From Candidatus Scybalocola fimicaballi (GTDB lineage Bacteria > Bacteroidota > Bacteroidia > Bacteroidales > Paludibacteraceae): a stretch of 18,428 bases of DNA. Shown here piece after piece: positions 14,732 through 18,428 of this stretch. Under the pieces are notes generated by a model. That model did not search any database and was not told the origin of the DNA. It was given only the letters and a program-made list of their open reading frames with translations. The first letter of the stretch is position 1, and each line of letters opens with the position of its first letter. The position numbers and the translations under genes are program-made. The stretch is from positions 1 through 18,428 of the forward strand of contig DCIP01000015.1 in assembly GCA_002317115.1 (NCBI GenBank), written 5' to 3'.

Positions 14732-16378
14732 ATGAAAAACATTTTATTGATTCTTATACTTATCTTGTTTGGAACGTCCTACGTGTTTGCCTGTGAATCA
14801 TGTATGTTGACCAATGGAACTTTTCGAAGATACCACTATAAAGGAAATGTCAAAACAGTATATGAGGTAAAAATCCGCAAATACTTGGACACTCTCGGCA
14901 ATGAGAAGATAGATACAGTGACTATTTTATTTAACCATTTTGATAAAAATCACAGATGTTTGTTAATGGATTACGAGAATCGCTCAACTGGTAGTTCTGC
15001 ATACCAGAGGTACGAACTCATCAATGGAAAATTAGAATTGGTTGAAGGTCATGGCGGATTCCCTTCAGGTGATTTTCGTAGAATCTATTCGAATGATGGC
15101 AAAATATTAGAAGTGCACCGTTCTAATGGCATTGGTCTATACAATTCAAAAGGGGAAAATTACAGAACAATTACCTATGAATCAGAAAAATCCAAGAAAA
15201 TAAAAAGCTACGAATATGTCTATTACGACAAAAAAGGAAGAGATACAGCCATCATTTCGATGGACAGATACTTCAATGTCATATCCCATAAAAAGAAAGT
15301 TTACGACAAACGTGGAAAACTGACGGAGGAATATAAAAATGGAAAGCTCACTTCCTATCACAGATATGATACGAAAGGTAGGTTGTTGTCTGATTCCACC
15401 AGTTGTGGAACACACACTTACACATACGATTCAAAGGGCAATGTGTTAACATATCATAGCACTAATGACTGCATATATGCAGGAGAAAATAAATTGCCAA
15501 CCAAAATATCCTTCAAAAAATACGAATATGGAAAGAATGGGGAAAAAACCGTACAAGAATTTGTAAACGGAGAGCTTGACAATATCGAACGCTATGACAA
15601 AAAAGGAAATCGCACTTACTTCAGAAGGTATTCTTGTTGCCCAAGAATCGAGTGTAAATTTAAATACAATGAAAAGAACGAAAAGATTATAGATACAACA
15701 ACATACTTTAATGACAATGGCATTCAAACCACATATATATGGAAATATAAAAACGGAGAGCAAGACCCATTAAATAGAGAACAATATAGGAATGATACTC
15801 TTATATCCATTGATCATTATGAAGAAAAAAAGGTTGATAATAATTTGATTAACATAACGATTACAGGTAGGGAAGATGACTCTCTGAAAGGCAAACTCAA
15901 TATTGATACGTTAACCTCGGTTACAATCTTCGATAAGAACGGCAGGATCCTGACAAAATGTTCTTACTATAAATCCGAAGAGAAGAATTGCACACGCTAC
16001 ACTTACAATGAACAAGGACAATTGCTCTCTGTCGTACATGACAAAGCCTGCAGGAATGACAGATATATATGGGCGACAAGAATAGATTATCAATATAATG
16101 AGCATCATAATCTCGTATCGGAAACACATTGGTATGGAGAGAAAATGGTTTGTCAAAAAACGAATCATTATGATGCCGACAATCATTTGGTAGAATCCAA
16201 ATGTGTAGAAAGTGATCGTTATTACACGTTGACTAAATATGATAAGGTGGGTAATGAAATCGAAGAAGTACGCACATCAAATGGAATCGAAGGCATTGTA
16301 AAATCAGGGAAATCGACTAAAGTGTACAAAAATCCGATAAATATTCAAATGACAACATACACCTACTATGATGAGTAG
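14732..16378 (+). CDS. Exported YD-like (RHS) repeat protein
   Basis: A 548-residue protein with an N-terminal signal sequence, MKNILLILILILFGTSYVFAC. The cleavage region VFAC could be a lipobox with lipidation at C21, though Phe at -2 is not ideal. The rest is built of about 20-residue strand-turn units of the YD/RHS type: YDKKGRDT, YDKRGKLT, YDTKGRLLS, YDSKGNVLTY, YDKKGNRTYF, FDKNGRILTK, YNEQGQLLSV, YDADNHLVES and YDKVGNEIEE. Two more degenerate units lie between. Such repeats usually fold into a beta-shell. Unlike polymorphic Rhs toxins it has no conserved RHS-core motif (PxxxxDPxG-like) and no variable C-terminal toxin. It is more likely a surface or periplasmic structural protein. It has its own promoter and no operon partner. 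Confidence 0.82.
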   Translation: MKNILLILILILFGTSYVFACESCMLTNGTFRRYHYKGNVKTVYEVKIRKYLDTLGNEKIDTVTILFNHFDKNHRCLLMDYENRSTGSSAYQRYELINGKLELVEGHGGFPSGDFRRIYSNDGKILEVHRSNGIGLYNSKGENYRTITYESEKSKKIKSYEYVYYDKKGRDTAIISMDRYFNVISHKKKVYDKRGKLTEEYKNGKLTSYHRYDTKGRLLSDSTSCGTHTYTYDSKGNVLTYHSTNDCIYAGENKLPTKISFKKYEYGKNGEKTVQEFVNGELDNIERYDKKGNRTYFRRYSCCPRIECKFKYNEKNEKIIDTTTYFNDNGIQTTYIWKYKNGEQDPLNREQYRNDTLISIDHYEEKKVDNNLINITITGREDDSLKGKLNIDTLTSVTIFDKNGRILTKCSYYKSEEKNCTRYTYNEQGQLLSVVHDKACRNDRYIWATRIDYQYNEHHNLVSETHWYGEKMVCQKTNHYDADNHLVESKCVESDRYYTLTKYDKVGNEIEEVRTSNGIEGIVKSGKSTKVYKNPINIQMTTYTYYDE

Positions 16379-16434
16379 ACAAATAGTCTAACTTTTTTAT
16401 TCCGTCTCCGACAGGTGTACTGCAAATTATGCAA

Positions 16435-16450
16435 CAACCGGATACGGTTG
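16435..16450. terminator. Weak hairpin between convergent genes
   Basis: CAACCG-GATA-CGGTTG forms a 6-bp stem with a GATA loop between the YD-repeat stop and the minus-strand DUF4424-like stop. Neither side has a convincing T tract next to it, so its role as a terminator is uncertain. The 99-bp gap contains no other visible feature. Confidence 0.3.
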
Positions 16451-16477
16451 AATGCTTTAAAGTGTGAATTGTTATCT

Positions 16478-17566
16478 CTATTTTTTTTCTGTGTAAGTTC
16501 CGTTAATGAACATTAATTCCTTTTCTGTGAAGTGGGACATATCAGGCACATAGTTAGAGTCTGGGATGTACCACCAAAGGTTTTCGAAGCACTTCTTCAT
16601 ATCCTTTGTTTTGAAAATATAACCTCTGTGAGCATATGGAATGTTTCTTAAAATTTTGGGATGTCCAGAAAGATTACCAGTTGTAGGAGTGAAGTTTGGC
16701 CCCCTATCATATGAATAGCCATAAGGATGATTTTCAAGATCTCCGTCTTTATAATCTTCCAAGTTCGAAACAGAGTAAATGTCAAGTCTACTCTCCGGTT
16801 TGTAGTCATACAATGTCCATTGTGCAACAGCATTTCGCATTGATATTTCAACTTTTCTTCTATCCTTTCTAAACTTTCCCACACCTTTTGTGAAAATTGG
16901 GTTAATAAGATATAAATCTTCACAATTTACATAAAAATGCTTTGCTGTATTGGGGCATTCTATATTAAGTGTAAACTTACCTATCTTATGATTTTTCCAA
17001 TTAGCAGCAGGAGAAAGCTCATATTCTATATTCCATATTGCAAATACACTATGGATAATATCATAGGAATACGTGTGGTGAACTTTATTCTCTCCCTTCT
17101 CGAATGTTGCAGGGAAAGTGTAGATGTATTGTATTTGAGTCTCTTTGCCGTCATAATAGTAACCGTCCCCTGTAATTAGTTTTGGGTCATAATCTCGCGA
17201 TATTCCCGTCGCTGCTGTTTCTATAGGCAACAAATTGCCGTTCATTTCTACCACAAAGTCATGAATAAAAGGACTTCCGTCAAATAAATTTTCGTATGAT
17301 GTGATTCCTTCACTTGGTAGGTTTGCTACAAATGCCACAGTCATATCCGTCTTATCTCCGTGATTATAGAATGTGTAGTCAACATCCACATATGCCCTGT
17401 TTTCATCTGCGAGACGAATTGTCAACACCTCTGACTTAATCTCTACATCAACAACCTCTTTTTGAGGCTGAAGCAAAGAACCATTAGTTAAAACTGCGTA
17501 ATCATTTGCCAAGGAAACAAAAAATGTCAGCAATGAAGCGACTACAAATGTTAATTTTCTTTTCAT
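16478..17566 (-). CDS. Exported DUF4424-like protein
   Basis: From the ATG at 17566 this is a 362-residue protein with a signal peptide, MKRKLTFVVASLLTFFVSLA. Longer starts upstream would begin at the -7 promoter box and are rejected. After AND, residues about 21-100 show the layout of DUF4424 proteins: a tandem of a short GSLLQPQ-like strand, then a long beta-rich block VEIKSEVLTIRLADENRAYVDVDYTFYNHGDKTDMTVAFVANLP. The family assignment rests on this local pattern and is tentative. Later parts contain further beta strands, with aromatic-rich blocks near GDGYYYDGKETQIQYIYTFP. The final third (FENLWWYIPDSNYVPDMSHF) is unusual. Likely periplasmic or outer-membrane-associated; the function is unknown. 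The gene is monocistronic, between convergent and divergent neighbours. Confidence 0.75.
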   Translation of the reverse strand: MKRKLTFVVASLLTFFVSLANDYAVLTNGSLLQPQKEVVDVEIKSEVLTIRLADENRAYVDVDYTFYNHGDKTDMTVAFVANLPSEGITSYENLFDGSPFIHDFVVEMNGNLLPIETAATGISRDYDPKLITGDGYYYDGKETQIQYIYTFPATFEKGENKVHHTYSYDIIHSVFAIWNIEYELSPAANWKNHKIGKFTLNIECPNTAKHFYVNCEDLYLINPIFTKGVGKFRKDRRKVEISMRNAVAQWTLYDYKPESRLDIYSVSNLEDYKDGDLENHPYGYSYDRGPNFTPTTGNLSGHPKILRNIPYAHRGYIFKTKDMKKCFENLWWYIPDSNYVPDMSHFTEKELMFINGTYTEKK

Positions 17567-17597
17567 GATATATATTGCCATTATTGTCAATGCCATA

Positions 17598-17605
17598 CAA
17601 ATCTA
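17598..17605 (-). promoter_or_regulatory. -7 promoter box of DUF4424-like gene
   Basis: Minus-strand TAGATTTG fits TAnnTTTG and lies 31 nt upstream of the chosen ATG at 17566. It supports that start over upstream alternatives. Confidence 0.55.
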
Positions 17606-17712
17606 TGAATAATAATTTGAAATTTAGTTCATTTGAAAATATAATCCATCTTTCTTTCCCCCCTTCCCAAAATTTATAATGTGCATTTTCTGTTCTTTTC
17701 CCCTATTTTTTA

Positions 17713-17720
17713 TACCTTTG
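17713..17720 (+). promoter_or_regulatory. -7 promoter box of OmpH-like gene
   Basis: TACCTTTG fits TAnnTTTG, with TCTG (3 of 4 to TTTG) at 17689-17692, 20 nt upstream. The ATG at 17748 follows 27 nt later. Confidence 0.65.
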
Positions 17721-17731
17721 AAAGCAAATTA

Positions 17732-17745
17732 TTAATACGTATTAA
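17732..17745. promoter_or_regulatory. 14-bp palindrome in OmpH-like leader
   Basis: TTAATACGTATTAA is a perfect palindrome ending 2 nt before the ATG at 17748. It lies between the likely transcription start and the start codon, so it could be an operator or fold over the ribosome site. No regulator is known. Confidence 0.35.
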
Positions 17746-17747
17746 AA

Positions 17748-18428
17748 ATGAAATTCTTAAAACCTGTATTGGTATCTTCAGTGATAGCAAGCGCGGCTTT
17801 CCTTTGCTCTTGCAACAAGGCTGCCGACAAGAAGTCTGCAACAAGCGAGTCTAACGATTCTACAGCTGTTGAAGTGGAATATGTAGACGCTGAGCCTTCC
17901 GTCGCTTCTGGCAAAACTATCGATTTGGTCTATATGGACGTTGACACTGTTCTTCAGAACTATACTTTGGCTAAGGAGCTTACAGCGCAGCTTAAGGCTA
18001 AGCAGGAGAAGAGCGCTAACTCTTTGCAGAGCAAGCAGAACAAGCTTCAGCAGGATATGGCTAAGTATCAGCAGGAGGCTGCCCAGCTTCAGCAGGATTA
18101 CCAGAATGGTAAATTCTTGACTCAGGCTTCTATTCAGGAGGCTCAGCAGAAGATGATGGCTAAAGAGCAGGATCTTATGAAGCAGGAAAAGGATCTTCAG
18201 AATCTTAACCAGAAGCTTACTAATGAGATGCTTGACGAGCAGGAGAAGATGAACAAGCGTCTTCGTGACAGCTTGAATTCTGTGCTTGACCAGTATCAGA
18301 AGGAGAAGCGTTACAAGATGATTTTGAGCAACTCAGCTGCAATCAACACTGTGATTTGGGCTGATTCTACTCTTAATATCACTGATATCGTGACTAACGA
18401 TTTGAATGCTCGTTATCAGAAAAAATAA
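17748..18428 (+). CDS. Skp/OmpH-family periplasmic lipoprotein
   Basis: A 226-residue lipoprotein with the Skp/OmpH architecture; the TAA occupies the last three bases of the window. The signal peptide MKFLKPVLVSSVIASAAFLCSC has a lipobox LCSC, giving lipidation at C22. Residues about 23-55 are an acidic Ser/Glu/Asp-rich linker, then VYMDVDTVLQNYTLAKELT begins the helical body. The central part (about 75-175) is a long coiled coil dense in Gln, Lys and Glu (LQQDMAKYQQEAAQLQQDYQ), like the Skp tentacle arms. The end NLNARYQKK-like region (TDIVTNDLNARYQKK) closes the protein. Skp chaperones bind unfolded outer-membrane proteins; the lipid anchor here is a Bacteroidota feature. Codon use (AAG, CTT, CAG) suggests good expression. 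Confidence 0.9.
   Translation: MKFLKPVLVSSVIASAAFLCSCNKAADKKSATSESNDSTAVEVEYVDAEPSVASGKTIDLVYMDVDTVLQNYTLAKELTAQLKAKQEKSANSLQSKQNKLQQDMAKYQQEAAQLQQDYQNGKFLTQASIQEAQQKMMAKEQDLMKQEKDLQNLNQKLTNEMLDEQEKMNKRLRDSLNSVLDQYQKEKRYKMILSNSAAINTVIWADSTLNITDIVTNDLNARYQKK

Noticed and set aside
14732..14794. Polymorphic Rhs toxin with C-terminal effector
   Set aside because: The repeats are YD-like, but the RHS core and a distinct C-terminal domain are absent and no immunity-type gene follows.
1..18428. CRISPR array, insertion sequence or prophage remnant
   Set aside because: I saw no regularly spaced repeats, transposase or integrase motifs; the repeats present are single palindromes or short words.

Overview
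The window looks like a chromosomal segment of a Bacteroidota (probably Bacteroidales) bacterium. Three things point there. A secreted pectate lyase ends in a type A sorting domain of the type IX secretion system. Seven intergenic regions carry a -7 box of the form TAnnTTFG-type, written TAnnTTTG, which is specific to this phylum. Shine-Dalgarno sequences are mostly absent. Base composition is AT-rich with short gene blocks on both strands. I see no rRNA, tRNA, CRISPR array, transposase or integrase.

Layout. (1) 1-3528, minus: a two-gene pectin/arabinan module, with a PL1 pectate lyase followed by a GH43 arabinanase that runs off the left edge. (2) 3912-5765, plus: an exported PQQ-type beta-propeller protein with a strong terminator shared by the convergent gene. 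(3) 5872-9394, minus: a long co-directional run. In transcription order it is a GNAT acetyltransferase, a three-gene cassette (DUF3791-like, DUF3990 ADP-ribosyltransferase-like, small helical protein) joined by two 4-bp ATGA overlaps, a tandem UspA protein, a PolB-like 3'-5' exonuclease, and a YbaK-type aminoacyl-tRNA deacylase. (4) 9474-10172, plus: a flavin-reductase-family protein and a 50-residue YqaE/Pmp3 membrane peptide, ended by a palindromic terminator. (5) 10347-13630, minus: an rRNA methyltransferase RlmI, an M48 integral-membrane protease and an unrecognised 252-residue protein. (6) 13950-14486, minus: an ECF sigma factor with no visible anti-sigma partner. (7) 14732-16378, plus: an exported protein built of YD-like repeats. 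(8) 16478-17566, minus: an exported DUF4424-like protein. (9) 17748-18428, plus: a Skp/OmpH-like lipoprotein.

Most of the genes are ordinary housekeeping, envelope and carbohydrate functions. The pectate lyase and GH43 enzyme would act together on pectin with arabinan side chains. The part most like an undescribed system is the DUF3791-DUF3990-small-protein cassette at 7954-8860. It has the tight packing of a toxin-antitoxin operon, with a predicted ADP-ribosyltransferase between two small helical proteins that look distantly related to each other. The intergenic DNA also holds several unexplained repeats: a perfect 36-bp palindrome in a divergent promoter region, a double hairpin with tandem G-A mismatches, a hexamer tandem repeat, and a 13-mer that supplies the stop codon of two unrelated genes.
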